Shown one piece after another: positions 11,247 through 23,514 of a DNA stretch of 64,000 nucleotides. The first letter of the stretch is position 1; the number at the start of each line of letters is the position of its first letter. The notes under the pieces were generated by a model. That model had not been told where the DNA came from and searched no databases. It worked only from the letters and a program-made list of their open reading frames with translations. The translations under genes and the position numbers were made by a program. Source of the stretch: Cervus elaphus (Eukaryota > Chordata > Mammalia > Artiodactyla > Cervidae); the NCBI RefSeq assembly GCF_910594005.1, contig NC_057828.1, positions 8,444,235 through 8,508,234 of the forward strand, given 5' to 3'.

Positions 11247-12795
11247 CCTCTTCCCTTCTCTTGATGAAATCCAAATGGCACAAACTGTAGGTGCTAATCT
11301 GGAAGCACAGTTTCTCCTTCCTTTGAAAACTATTCTTGACCAACTATTCCTGAAACTAGCTGATCTTCAGCTGGCTCCTTCTGCTGAAACCCTGTAAAAC
11401 ATTCCACTTTCCTTCCCCAAGGTAAAAGGGTATAAATGGTCTTCTTCCATAATGCACTTCTTATAATAAATTGACACAGTTCAGAAAAGTGTCTTCTATT
11501 TATCCCAAGAAAAACTTCCCAAGGGGATGAGGACCTTACAAGAGGAGGGGAGGAGGATTCTGAAACTTGGGGAAGGATTAAGAAGCATGTCAGGGAGGGT
11601 GATTCTAGAGTAAAGGGGCAGGTCTAGTAGGCACCACCCCCAGGGCCTGGCCCAGGAGCCTCTTCTCTGCTTCTCTCATTATCGTATCCCCCCCACCAGC
11701 CCCCTGGGCGGTTGGCTCCTCACCTCCCCCAACACATTGGGCCTCACTTCTCAAGTCAACTTCCCTTGTTCAGTAGCTTTCCCTGTAGATCCACGCAACT
11801 GCTTAGTATTCTTTCCTACATTTTGCCTTGGAAAGCTGCTGTAACTGAGGCTGACCAAGGAACTAGCACTTCATAGTAGGAGAGAGGCCCCTAGAAACGC
11901 AGGCTCAGGGTCTCTAAGCTGAGGGTGGCTCCTACACTAGGGACTGTGCTTTGGGACCCCCTGTATTGTTGCACGTCCTGTTCTCCTGCCACATGGTTCC
12001 CTGGCACCAGCCCCATCTCTGTAAGAGCAGGTACAAAATTCCTGGGTGTGACAAGGACCTTATCAAGGGTATCAGTGGAAACTTGATAGCCAGGCCCGGG
12101 TTCAAACTGCACCCCATGCTACAGTCACACCCATCTTCAAGGACAAGGGGTCCCTCACTAACCAGTGCTTCCCGCTCCTGCTTTCCCTGCATGGAGTCCA
12201 AGTTTATTTGCCGAGAGGAAAAAGTCTGCCACAAGGCCAGGGTCCCATCAAAGGGCCTTTTGTCTCCTGAGCTAAACATTGGCTCATGGTTACCTTCCTG
12301 CCTGGACCCTTCCAGAGGTGGGAGGCCTTCCAGAGCCTCTGGCTTCAGTCTGTGGCTGTGAATGCGGTGAAACAGGAGGAGAGTGGCCCGGCTCCAGGCC
12401 AGAGAAAACCCTGGGTCAGGCTGACGGGACGCACTTGTGCAGAACTTCCTGCCTGGGCATGACCGGGGTTCAGGTGGCTAACTGGACTCACAGTTTCTCT
12501 TCAGGACAAGGAGTTCTTACACCGTTTCCTTCCTCCCTTCTAAATTCAAACCTGTTAGAGAGTCCTTTTCCCCTAGCTTGTCACGGCATGGTCTTCAAAT
12601 GGAGCTCAGCATCCCCTGCGTTCCATCAGCGTCCTCTGATGAGCCCCGCCAGCGCTCTGCTCCTTACCCTGCAGCAGCGATGCGCTTGTCTGCACTGTGC
12701 CCCCTGCCCTCCCCTTTCTGGGCACTCTTCATCTCTGTGCTGTGTCTCTGTTACCTGAAACCGGGTTCCCTTTTTGGTGGATGTGAAGCCAGTGT
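11247..12795. other. Intergenic, no gene recognised
   Basis: Mostly unique sequence. A block near 11385-11510 has a TATAAA-like string and ttataataaat and could be an old LTR end, but I cannot name it. Overlapping frames of 70-160 codons at 11891-12758 on both strands show no domain, no consistent splice context and no family resemblance, and I treat them as chance. Confidence 0.5.
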
Positions 12796-13004
12796 TAAGT
12801 GTTAGTTGCCCAGTCGTGTCCGACTCTTTGTGACCCCGTGGACTGTAGCCTGCCAGGCTCCTCTGTCCATGGGATTTCCCAGATGAGAATACTGGAATGG
12901 GTTTCCATTTCATTTTCCAGGGGATCGTCCTGACCCAGGGATTGAACCTGGGTCTCCTACATTGCAGGCAGATTCTTTACTCCTCTGAGCCACCAGCGAA
13001 GCTC
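12796..13004 (-). mobile_element. Bov-tA SINE, minus strand
   Basis: Nearly full-length, running from agttgcccagtcgtgtccg through the BovB-derived middle to the tRNA-like head ending gagccaccagcgaagct. The element runs on the minus strand. Moderate divergence from the other copies suggests an intermediate age. Confidence 0.9.
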
Positions 13005-15000
13005 TTTGAGCCAGTAGACACATCCAAACCAAAAATTGGGGGAAAGAAGGGAATTTTTTTACTTGCAGCAAATAAGGAGAATGTTGGGGATCTTTCTTGA
13101 AGGAGTATCCCCCAAAACAACAAAACTGAGGAAGTTTTGAGCTAAGGGTATATATTGCATACTCATGACGGGGCTTGAGCAGAGGAGAATTCAGCATAAA
13201 ATTGGGGCCAAGGTTGACAGAGTCCAAGTCTGGTTGATTGAAGTTGAGGGTCAACATCATCTTTCCATTCTCCACCTGGAAGGGGGCCTTAGTGCATGAA
13301 GAACTCAGAGATATATTATTATGTATATCCCTTGATGAATCAGGACCCTGACTGAAGGTTGCACTCTTGTTTCTTCTTTTTTGTTTCTGCATTCTCCCCT
13401 TTAAGATTGTTAATTATTGAGACCAGTTCAATGCCAAGCACTGTGGCCAGACTTAAATGACAAAATGGCTTAGGCCAAAATGGGTTCTCGTAGGTTTATG
13501 AAAGCCATCCCTGGTTCTCTTTCTCCAGGGACCCCCCTCTAACCTGTCTGCTTACATCTCCTACATTGGAAGGCTTTCTGAGGTCAGAATCCATGGCTCC
13601 TTTGTCCCCAACTTGAAGCCTGAATTACAACACATCATGTTCTTTAAATGTTTGTTAAATACCGATTCTAGCCAAAACTCTTCCAAGGACAAGTGTTAGA
13701 AAGGTTTGTATGGGAACAGACTCTCTCTCTCTCTCTCTCTGTCTTTCTTAGGATTGGACTTAAGCTGGATGTTATTTCACACAGATCAACCATCCATCCT
13801 TCAACAAGTTGCTGCCTTGACTAGAGTAACTGGTACAAGATGAGCTTAGATTGCTCCAAGCCTTGACGGCCTGTCACAGCAGGGGTGAGGGTTATTTAAT
13901 TAGTCACCTCCTCTCCACCCTGACACTCCCAGCTCCCAAGACTGAGAAGTGAAAACTTCAAAGGGAACAACTTACTCCCAGACTGTGTTCTGCTCTACAG
14001 ACCCCAGACCAGAGTAATCCTGCTGCCACCAGGAAGGATCTCAGCCCAGCCCACAAGGAGGCTCCCACACCAGAGTTCCTCCACGCCCCACGTTCTCTGC
14101 TAGACGCAGAACTCTGACGTATGCTCAGCATTTCACAGGCTGCTCCTCGGTCTCCTGCCCTAATTGGAATATGCCTCCCTAACCTCCCCTCCCAGCTCCC
14201 TTAAATCTAGGGGCTGTGATGACACTGGGAAGCCATGTCAGTGTTCTGTTACCCCAGACCATCTTCAGAACACGCTTTTTCTTCCTTCCTAAGTATAATA
14301 CCAACCCTCAGTGCTTCCAGAGTAAACTTAAAGTCTCTTCTCAGTAGCCTCCAGGTACCTACAGCTTCTTCAGGTACCATCAGCTTGCTGGGGTGGTTCT
14401 CACAGGTTCTGAGGATGAGCAAGGGTGGCTGTAAGAGCTGTGGATTTAGCTTAATTGTGTGGAAAATTGGGGTAATTGTTTTTTCAATACCACTGTTTTC
14501 TGGTGGGGATGTTTTTATGTGGTAGATGGATAACAGTGAGTGAGGGGGTCTCTGTCGGAGGACCAGGTTTGGAGATAAGCCTGCACCTCCTCAAACCTGT
14601 GTTGATCTAATGTCACCTTTCTTTCTCTTCATAGTTACTCTTTCCCGGGCAGTTTCTCACCTGGTTTGGGCCTGTGGTATCCCCACACCTCCTTTTCCAT
14701 CATTGTTCCAAATGGGCTCCTTTACCATCCCTGCCACCAGGGCTACTTTCTAAACACCTTCCCCTCTTTTACTGAGCTTCTTACCCTGCCCCTTCCTCCT
14801 CTGCTTTCAACAGCTGACGCCGCTTCTGAATTAAAAGGGAAAATGCAATTTATTGAGGGAACTCCCTCCATTTCTCCTTCTCAATCCACAGTTTTTGTTT
14901 GTTTTCCATCTCTTCATCTTTTCCTTCTTCTCTCTTGATCCGGAGAAGGTGCTGACCCTCTTGCCCAAGAATTCATTCTTGTTCACCAGATTCTGTCCCC
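13005..15000. other. Intergenic, possible old retroviral remnant, no gene
   Basis: The 13020-13440 part has a minus-strand frame of 160 codons that runs out of the SINE into unrelated sequence. It does not resemble a gene and may derive from an old LTR or internal retroviral fragment, which I cannot assign. A short (CT)9 tract lies at about 13723-13740. The rest (13450-15000) has no recognised coding or RNA feature. Confidence 0.4.
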
Positions 15001-15480
15001 CTTTTCCTTTAAAAACCCTGTCCTATAATGATGACCTTTCCTGTATATTTACTTTTTTCCTCTGCTGACTCTTTCCTCCTAGCATATGATCGTGCTCAAA
15101 TCTATTTCATCTTAAAGGAAACAATTAAAAAGTCCTCCTCAACCCTGTGACTCTCTGTCATTTGCCTTTTACATTTTCCCATTACAGCTTTCATTTTCTT
15201 TTTACAGCTAAGTTTAAATCTATACTGTCCTCACTTCCGTTTACCTGACAACCCTCTAAAGTCAACTTCCACACCCAACCCTCCACTGAAATTGCCTTTG
15301 CTGAAACTGTTGGTAACTTAATTTCCAGATCCAGTGAAAGTGTTTTTGTCATTGTGGTATTTGGTGTATCGGGGTATTTGATACTGTTGACTGTGTCTCC
15401 TTTTAGAAGCTCTTTGTTTCTGCTTTCAGTCTTTCTCTCTCTCTTCCTTTCAGCCTTTCTCCTTTTCTGTTTCTTTACTG
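15000..15480 (+). repeat. Degenerate L2 LINE fragment, plus strand
   Basis: The block near 15360-15400 (tcggggtatttgatactgttgactg) aligns by eye to the L2/CR1 reverse-transcriptase motif A coding sequence (AAFDTVDH), with no open frame. The pyrimidine-rich surroundings fit decayed L2 ORF2. This is an ancient mammalian repeat, and the boundaries are approximate. Confidence 0.4.
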
Positions 15481-15489
15481 TGTTTCAAA

Positions 15490-16040
15490 GAAATTCTTTC
15501 ATATATTCATTAAGTAAATATTTGTTGAGTGCTTACTCAAGAATTCTTCTACAATATAGGAAAGTCCTTGCTTTCACAGGGTTTATATTTTTGTTGAGGG
15601 AAAGAGCAAGTAAATAAAATAAGCAAACAAAAAAGAAACAATGTTAATGTTAAAAATATTAAACAAATAATAAACAATGTTGACTGCACTGAGTACTATG
15701 CAGAGAAATAAGTGTGGGATCAGTAAAGACTGAGCACCATCTTTAGATTGAACATTCAGTAAAGGTCTCTCTGAAGATTTCAAATTTCATCTGAGACTTG
15801 AAGGCTGAGAACACTAAGTAAAGATGAGGGGAAGAGAATTCTAACAGAAGAAATGGCCAAGGCAGAATCCCAGAGCTGAGACAAAATTGACACATTTAAA
15901 GGATTTCTCCTTTGAATATGTAGATATATCTGAGCAGAATAACACCTGGAGCCCAAGAGGATGAGCGGGCCAAGGCAACTGAGGGGAAGGAGATAGAAAC
16001 CAGAAGGCCAGAAATGAAAGTCTTTCACAAAGAAGGACGC
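15490..16040 (-). repeat. L2 LINE 3' end, minus strand
   Basis: It starts with attcattaagtaaatatttgttgagtgcttac, the reverse complement of the L2 3' terminus. It continues through caggaaagtccttgctttcac and gatttcaaatttcatctgagacttgaaggctgag, in the order expected for inverted L2. Strongly diverged, as is usual for L2. Confidence 0.7.
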
Positions 16041-16043
16041 TTC

Positions 16044-16160
16044 AGGAATTCCCTGTGGTCCAGAGGTTAGGACTCCATGCTTCTGCTGTAGGGAGCACAG
16101 GTTTGATTCCTGGTGGAGAACCAAGATATTACGGGATGTGTGGCACAGACAAAAAACAAA
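16044..16160 (+). mobile_element. CHR-type tRNA-derived SINE, plus strand
   Basis: It starts aggaattccctgtggtccag, passes through gttaggactccatgcttc and the B-box-like ggtttgattcctgg, and ends in an A/C-rich simple tail (acaaaaaacaaaaacaaaa). This layout matches cetartiodactyl CHR SINEs. Confidence 0.75.
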
Positions 16161-16411
16161 AACAAAAGGAAGTTGTCAGTATCAGTTGTGCCAAATATTA
16201 CTGAAAGGTAAAATAAAATGAGAGCAAAGAGGACCTGTGGATCTGTCAAATGGGTATAATGGTGACCTTGGCAAGTGCAGTCTTGGGAGCATAGGGGAGA
16301 CTGATGCTTGTTTGAAAAGGGTGGAAGAGGGGTGTGAGGTGAGAAAGGATGGGCTATCATTATTTCAAGGAGCATTTCCAGAAAAAGAGAGATGGACAGA
16401 GCTCTAGAGAT

Positions 16412-16605
16412 GTGCTCTACAATACGATAGCCACATGTGGCTGTTTAAGCATTGTAATTAAAATGAAGTAAAATAAAAAATTCAGTTCCTCACTCACACT
16501 AACCACAGTTGAAGTGCTATATAGCCACATGTGTCTCGTGGTTACTGTTGACCAAAGCAGATATGTTTTTATCATTGCTGGAGTTTCTGTTGGACAATCT
16601 TGCAG
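16412..16605. mobile_element. MER5A-type non-autonomous hAT DNA transposon fossil
   Basis: Near the left end lies ctctacaatacgatagccacatgtggct and near the right end atagccacatgtgtctcgtgg with gttggacaatcttgcag. These inverted-repeat-like termini flank an AT-rich centre and match the MER5A family. No open frame is expected or seen. Confidence 0.75.
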
Positions 16606-16929
16606 TAGAGGATGTGGGGTTAACGAAGGTTTTTAAATTTTATTGTTGCTGTTGGTTGTAGTTGTCTGGGTTGTAGTTAATTTTTTAATGTAATGGATAC
16701 TAGACACAATGGCAGTCACATAGAGATTGGAAGTGCATCTTTCTTCCTGAACCTCTCTTTCTTTCTCTCTCTTCAGCTGTTGGCATGCCCAGGAGACCCG
16801 TCCATGACTCCTGCTTTTCCTATTCTACATATCCTCCTCTAACAACCTTGCCCATGCTCACGATCACCCTCATCACTATGTTTCCCTTCTGAGTAGCAGA
16901 TCCACAGTCCACCTACCTGAAAGATCATG

Positions 16930-18145
16930 TCAACTTAGAATTCCCACAGCAATCTCAAACTCAGTATTGTGCAAAACAAAACCTCCAGTTTCCCCTGGTC
17001 CTATTTCTTTAGCACCTCCTTGAAACCCACCTACTTGCCCAGGCCAGCAATGGGGGAGTCATCTTGAACTCTTTTCTTCTTCCTCATTCTTTATATCTGG
17101 TCAGTCACTAAATGGCTAGTTTGATTTTGGAACATTCGTAGAATTGATTCTCTCCTCTCCATCTTCACTGACTTATTTAAACTCTTGTGTTGGGGACCAT
17201 GTGGATTGACCAGCAGGATATTCATACCCACCACCCCCTTCTCCCAGGTTAGCCTCTCAGAGAGGGGATGAAGAAGGGATACATTCAGCTAGAGGAGGTT
17301 TGTCTCATGGACCTAAGATGGAGACTGTTGGAGAGTGTCTGGGAAAATCTTTTCTTTCCTGATTAAAAAGGACAGGTATAGCTGCTGCTCCTCTTTCTTT
17401 CTCTTCTTCCACCTTTGGCTGCTGACACCATGACTGTTACCACTTTGCAATCACTGAGGGAAAGGCAAAGAGAATTTTAGTGACCCCAGCCCTGACCAGT
17501 GCCAATAACTACCTACCCCTAGATGTCTCAGTATGGAAAAAAATAAAACTTGAGTTAAGCCAGAGGGGATTCTTTTACTTGTGGCCCAAAGCATTCTTGA
17601 CTGATAGTCCGCTACCTGGTTCCCTTGTTTAAGTATTACTGCAGTGTTTCATTCTTCATAACCTAGACTAGAATAACCTTTGTAAAATGCAAATTTGATC
17701 CTGCTACTTCCCTAATTAAATCCTCTGCTGGCTCTCCACTGTAGAGGATAAAGTTCAGACCATTTTGCATGGCATGCAGACCTTCCACAGTCTCCGGCTG
17801 CCTGTTCTTCCAGCCTCGTCCCCTGGCACTCTACATCACAGACATATTTCCAAGTAAACATGATCTTTCATGTTTTCCTGGCCTGTGCTGTTTCTTCTGC
17901 CTGAAATACCTTCTTTTCTTCGTCTTTCACCCTCCTCTCTTAGAGCTCTATCTTTTATATCCTTATCCTTAAGGTTCCATTTCCTTACTAATTTTTTTTA
18001 ATCACAGTCACATTTTCATTGTCTTTTCTTCTCATCAGACTATGAACATCTCTATGATTTTTCTTACTCACCTTTGTCTTCCCAATATTGGGTAGAGGAC
18101 TTGGATTCAGGGAATTGTTTGTAAAATGAATGAATGAATGAATGA
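16930..18145 (+). repeat. L2 LINE, plus strand, with an older insertion
   Basis: Blocks at 16955-17170 (caaactcagtattgtgcaaaac, gggggagtcatcttgaactc) and 17630-18145 (gatcctgctacttccc, cctgtgctgtttcttctgcctg, terminal tgaatgaatgaatg) follow the L2 order up to its 3' end. Between about 17180 and 17620 an unrelated repeat-like block interrupts it (catggacctaagatggagactg). That block ends in a motif resembling old mammalian LTR/retroposon 3' ends, and its family is uncertain. Confidence 0.65.
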
Positions 18146-18304
18146 GTGCACTGAACCAGGGGCCTTGATTCTATCATTCTGTTTCTCATAATCGCATGGG
18201 TTCTCTGAAATTCATCTTCTTCATGTGTAAAACAAGGGTAAATGATCTTACCTTTGTCTAGATCATAGGGCCATTTGAAGTTCAAATGAAATTATATGTT
18301 TGTG

Positions 18305-18440
18305 TCAGCTCTGTAATTTCAAAAACAGCACTGACCTCAGTGATAGGCAGACACAGATTAAAATCCATGGATCTACTAATTTACAAATTTGAGCAAGTTA
18401 GGCAAACTCTCTGAGCCTCAGTTTATTAAACTGGTAGAAA
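18305..18440 (-). repeat. MIR SINE, minus strand
   Basis: The block gagcaagttaggcaaactctctgagcctcagttt is the conserved MIR core in reverse orientation. It directly precedes the BovB insertion at about 18447. Confidence 0.7.
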
Positions 18441-18446
18441 GTGAAA

Positions 18447-19930
18447 TTAGAAAGCATTACTACGAACAAAGCTAGTGGATGTGATGGAATTCCAGTTGAG
18501 CTATTTCAAATCCTGAAAGATGATGCTGTGAAAAGTGCTGCACTCAATATGCCAACAAATTTGGAAAACTCAACAGTGGCCACAGGACTGGAAAAGGTCA
18601 GTTTTCATTCCAATCCCTAAGAAAGGCAATCCCAAAGAATGCTCAAACTACCACACAATTGCATTCATCTCACACGCTAGTAAAGTAATGCTCAAAATTC
18701 TCCAAGCCAGGCTTCAGCAATACATGAACCAAGAATTTCCAGATGTTCAATTTGGTTTTAGAAAAGGCAGAGGAATCAGAGATCAAGTTGCCAATATCTG
18801 CTGGATCATCGAAAAAGCAAGAGAGTTTCAAAAACCATCTATTTCTGCTTTATTGACTATGCCAAAGTCTTTGACTGTGTGGATCACAATAAACTGTGGA
18901 AAATTCTGAAAAAGATGGGAATACCAGACCACCTGACCTGCCTCTTGAGAAACCTGCATGCAGGTCAGGAAGCAACAATTAGAACTGGACATGAAACAAC
19001 AGACTGGTTCCAAATAGGAAAAGGAGTATGTCAAGGCTGTATATTGTCACCCTGCTTGTTTAACTTATATGCATCATGAGAAACACTGGGCTGGAAGAAG
19101 CACAAGCTGGAATCAAGATTGCTGGGAGAAATATCAATAACCTCAGATATTCAGATGACACCACCCTTATGTCAGAAAGTGAAGAACTAAAAAGCCTCTT
19201 GATGAAAGTGAAAGAGGAGAGTGAAAAAGTTGGCTTAAAGCTCAAAATTCAGAAAACTAAGATCATGTCATCTGGTCCCATCACCTCATGGGAAATAGAT
19301 GGGGAGACAGTGGAAACAGTGTCAGACTTTATTTTTTGGGGCTCCAAAACTACTGCAGGTGGTGACTGTAGCCATGAAATTAAAAGACGCTTACTCCTTG
19401 GAAGGAAAGTTATGACCAATCTAGATAGCATATTAAAAAGCAGAGACATTACTTTGTCAACAAAGGTCCATCTGGGAAAGGCTGTGGTTTTTCCAGTGGT
19501 CATGTATGGATGTGAGAGTTGGACTGTGAGGAAAGCTGAGAGCCAAAAAATTGATGCTTTTGAACCGTGGTGTCAGAGAAGACTCTTAAGAGTCCCTTGG
19601 ATTGCAAGGAGATCCAACCAGTCCATCCTAAAGGAGATCAGTCCTGGATGTTCGTTGGGAGGACTGATGTTGAAGCTGAAACTCCAATACTTTGTCCACC
19701 TGATGCGAAGAGTTGACTCATTGGAAAAGACCCTGATGCTGGGAGGGATTGGGGGCAGGAGGAGAAGGGGACGACAGAGGATGAGATGGCTGGATGGCAT
19801 CACCGACTCGATGGGCATCAGTTTGAGTAAACTCCGGGAGTTGGTGATGGACAGGGAGGCCTGGCGTGCTGTGATTCATGGAGTTGCAGAGAGTCGGACA
19901 CGACTGAGCGACTGAACTGAACTGAACTGA
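18447..19930 (+). mobile_element. BovB LINE 3' half, plus strand, 5'-truncated
   Basis: A 1.48-kb 3' portion ending in the (gaact)n tail at 19911-19934. 18535-18909 encodes the RT N-terminal part (KRSVFIPIPKKGNPKECSNY, FGFRKGRGIRDQVANICW). The frame slips near 18835, so motif A is read out of frame. 19076-19915 encodes the rest as an open frame of 279 codons, including YSDD in place of the usual YADD, MASGP-like MSSGPITSW, and the C-terminal GGRRRRGRQRMRWLDG block. The last segment is unusually open, which suggests a fairly young copy. Truncated and frameshifted, so non-functional. Confidence 0.92.
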
Positions 19931-19934
19931 ACTG

Positions 19935-20143
19935 AGAAAGTGAAAGTGAAGTCGCTCAGTCGTGTACGACTCTTTGTGACCCCATGGACTATAGCCTACC
20001 AGGATCCTCAATCCGTGGGATTTTCCAGGCGAGAATACTGGAGTGGGTTGCCATTGCCTTCTCCAGGGGATATTCCTGACCCAGGGATCGAACCTGAGTC
20101 TCCCGCATTGTAGGCAGACATTTTACCATCTGAGCTACCAGAA
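19935..20143 (-). mobile_element. Bov-tA SINE, minus strand, abutting the BovB tail
   Basis: Complete from agaaagtgaaagtgaagtcgctc through gaatactggagtgggttgccattgcc to the tRNA-like head atctgagctacc. It starts exactly where the BovB gaact tail ends. The two elements share related 3' sequences in opposite orientation, which makes this a potential inverted-repeat arrangement. Confidence 0.92.
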
Positions 20144-20254
20144 GGTTGTGTATAAATCTGTGGGATTGTGATGAGGAAAAAATGAGATACTGGGTGTGAG
20201 AATTTCTGGCTGATAATGGGGGCTCAGTAAATATTAGCTGAAGTGTAGGTAAGG

Positions 20255-20450
20255 AGGAGAAGTCTTCAATCTTGTTGGGATCCCAATTGGGATGCCCAGT
20301 TTCTGAAACCAAGCAGGACCCTGTGGGGCTCTTGGGCATTAAAGCCTTTCTGTGTCCCCTTCCCTGAGTTCCAAAGAACTGGTTTAATCAGTTGCTAATC
20401 AGGAAAGGGAGAGGATGCAGAGATGAGCAGGGAGCAGTCAAGAAAAAACA
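20255..20450. repeat. LTR-like interspersed repeat, second copy
   Basis: It shares ordered blocks with 1-165 (accctgtggggc, then tgtcccc, ccctgagtt, tcagttgct, tcaggaaaggga). The family name is uncertain; an old ruminant LTR is most likely. No coding content. Confidence 0.4.
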
Positions 20451-23303
20451 GTGCAACCTTGGGGCAGTGTTCTGGTTCTACCTCAAGGGATATACCAAAC
20501 ATCTTTGGCCTCCTCTGTGGAACTAAAGTCTCCACCAAATGGAAGATGGTAGCTACTTGATGATACACTCTTCTTTCCATAGAAGGCCACAGTTTGCCTG
20601 TCACCTGACACCAGATTATCTCTGGATTGAAGAAATGTGAGCCCTTAATAATAGTAATTATCACAGTGGTGTTTGCCAAATTGTCATTTTTCTATTCTCG
20701 TCATTCTTTCTACATTTCTTCCTTGGAATTCTACTGTAACAAAGAACTGTCCTTTAACTCCACTTCATTATTTATTCAACCATTGATTTATATCAGTATG
20801 GAATCATGTTTATTTACTTTACTCTCTGGATTATAGTCCATGACTATCTTTTATTTTGTTGCTCAACTTACTCCACACTTGGCTACTGAGAGACTCTTAA
20901 CATTGGCTGTTTTGTCCTTCAGACATTTATTAAAAATATATAAGAAAATGAGGAAGACTACAATAAGCCCTGTAATTCTGGACTGGAATTGGAGGTATCA
21001 GTATGAGCTCATGATTTTTAACATATATACAGATAGATGAGTGCAGACAAAGATATAGATGTGTGTATGTTCATACATATATTTTCTAGTTCTTTTCCCT
21101 GAAAGGATCTAGAAGCAATGGGGACATCTAGAACCCAGATCTTAGTTTCTAAATATCACTTTCCAAAAAGATGATCCACTGATACTTGATGAGGAATTCC
21201 AGGGTGAAGACAAGGAAGAAACTGATTTGCCTAAAACTTCTTGTGGTGGTAAAATGTCAGGTGGTAAAATGTCACTAAAAAATGGTGGGGACATGCCAAA
21301 AGGACAGAAAAATTGATGTGAATGTTAGAATTCCAAACAGTAAATATAGAAGAAGGAACGGTAGAAATAGAAAAACAACAATTTGGCAAGCAGCACAGTA
21401 GTAATTGTAATAATTGTTCCAGGCAAGTATCATCAGTGGATGCCAAAACTAATGGAAGAAAGTATGATGAGAAATAAGATATCTTATTTGCATAGTCTCA
21501 GAGTACTTTTTCCCCGTGTTTCTTTTTCTGACAAGGAGAAATATGGCTCTTTTATACATAATATAGGTGCTTATTGTTCAATATAGTATTACACATAAAG
21601 TAAATTCAGAATGCTAATCCATAAACATGAAAAACACATTCATCAAGTAGAATTTGCCACTAGCCTTTGACAGCATAAGGTAAAAATACTTTTTAAAAAA
21701 TCAACCTTACTTAGATTCGTTCTTTTCTTCCCTATTCCTTTGAGTGTGGTTGTGTTACTCATTTTTAATAAAGCTAGGTTTATCTTTCACTGTTTGTATT
21801 CCAATTTGGATCCTTCTACACTCCTCCTCCAAACATACACACACATTCCGGTTGTTATTCGTTTGTTATTTACATAATAGTTTTCTGGATATGTGAAACA
21901 TTACCATGGTTCTAAAATAAAATCTGAACTATACAGAAAAGGTAAACTCAGCCAAATTCCCCACCAACCTCACCCGTACTCCCGACTCTGTTCCCATTTC
22001 CCTGCTTTTACAACAGCTTTCCCACCCGACTTCTGTAGGTATTAATCACACTAGTTTTTGGCTTACCCCTCCTGTATTTCTTTTTGCACAAATGGCAGAT
22101 ACACATGCATTTTCTTAGTTTCTTTTCTCTTGCATGAAAGGCAATATCCTACAGATAGGAAGACCATCTGGCTGCTGGGTGGAGAGGGACTGGATGCAGG
22201 CTTAGGCGGATGTGAAGAGAATACTTGGGGAACTGCTGCTGGGGGCCAGGAGAGAGGCAGGGGCACCGGGGCAGCTCCAGTGGTAGCAGAAGAGGAGAAA
22301 AGACAGCAGGTGTGGGTGATGTTTGGAGGTGATGGTGTCATAATGTGGTGACTGATTGCTGACTGTGATGTCATGGATGAGGCTTTGGTTACTGACTGAC
22401 TGATTGGATGGATGCTAGTGTGGTTCATGGAGACGGAGGACATTTAAAGGGTCAGCTTTGGTGAGAGGTCTCCTAAGCAGGTCTGTGTTTGGACATGCCA
22501 AGTTTGAAATGGAGCAGCTGAGGCATAAAGTACAGAGGGGAGGTCTGAAGAGTAGTTTCTCAAGTTGTGAGTTCTGCCCTGATCTTCTGGACACTCAGGT
22601 CAGGAAGCAAGTACAGTACTGTGGGGAGTGGGATCCAGTGTCTAATTCCAGTGTGACACCAGTGGGGTGTCTTACAGTTTAACCCAAGCCTGGCACTATC
22701 CACCCTGAGACAGCATCCGGTTCCACAGGTCGCGGGTTCAGTCCCACAAGACTGCCCTTCGCTTCTGATGCCAGTCCCAAGCCCAGTGCTTCACCCGTGC
22801 TTCTGCCTGCCTGGCTATAAATCAGAGGTTCCTGTGACTTCTTCGTTAGGTTCCATTCATTTGCTAGAGTGACTCACCTATCTCAGGAAACCAGCTTACT
22901 CACTGGATTACTGGTTTACTACAAAGGAGAATAAGGGATACGAATCAACAAACAGATGAAGCGCTGCATAGGGTGAGGTCTTGTACAAAGGAACTTCTGT
23001 CCTCATGGAGTTTGGGGCCTGGCACAGTGGCACTTGGAAGTGTTCTGCTTCACCAACCTGGGAGCTCTCTGAGACTCATCCTTTTGGGTGTTTATGGAGG
23101 CTTCATTGCTCAGACATGACTGATTAAATCACTGGCTAGAGGTAGGGCTAAAAGTTGGCTCCCCAGGTGACAAAGCCCCATCCATAGGTTCTATAGGGAC
23201 TTTCCAAAAGTCCCTTCATTAATACAATAAAAGACACCTTTATTGCTCTCATCAAAGGAAATGTTTTAGAAGTTTTATGACAGAAAAGGGGATGAAAACC
23301 AAA
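20451..23303. other. Intergenic, no gene recognised
   Basis: Mainly unique AT-rich sequence. The overlapping frames at 22058-22443 on both strands are mutual shadows over a GC-rich patch and show no domain. No exon-like conserved block, RNA gene or young mobile element is apparent. Confidence 0.5.
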
Positions 23304-23514
23304 TGAAAGTGAAAGTCACTCAGTTGTGTTTGACTCTTTATGACCCCATGGACCGTGTAGACTGCCAGGCTCCTCTGTCCAGGGGATTCTCCAGGCAAGA
23401 ATATTGGAATGGGTAGCTGTTCCCTTTTCAAGGAGATCTCCCTGACCCAGGGATCAAACTGGGGTCTCCTGCATTGCAGGCGGGTTCTTTACCAGCTGAG
23501 CTACCAGGGAAGCC
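23304..23514 (-). mobile_element. Bov-tA SINE, minus strand
   Basis: Runs from gaaagtgaaagtcactcag to gctaccagggaagcc, with the standard middle (gactgccaggctcctctgtcc, caagaatattggaatggg). Complete, with moderate divergence. Confidence 0.92.

Noticed and set aside
11932..12805. Overlapping frames on both strands at 11.9-12.8 kb
   Set aside because: Mutual shadows in a moderately GC-rich stretch, without recognisable protein similarity.
12910..13392. 160-codon minus-strand frame
   Set aside because: Runs from non-repeat sequence into a Bov-tA; no domain or splice context.
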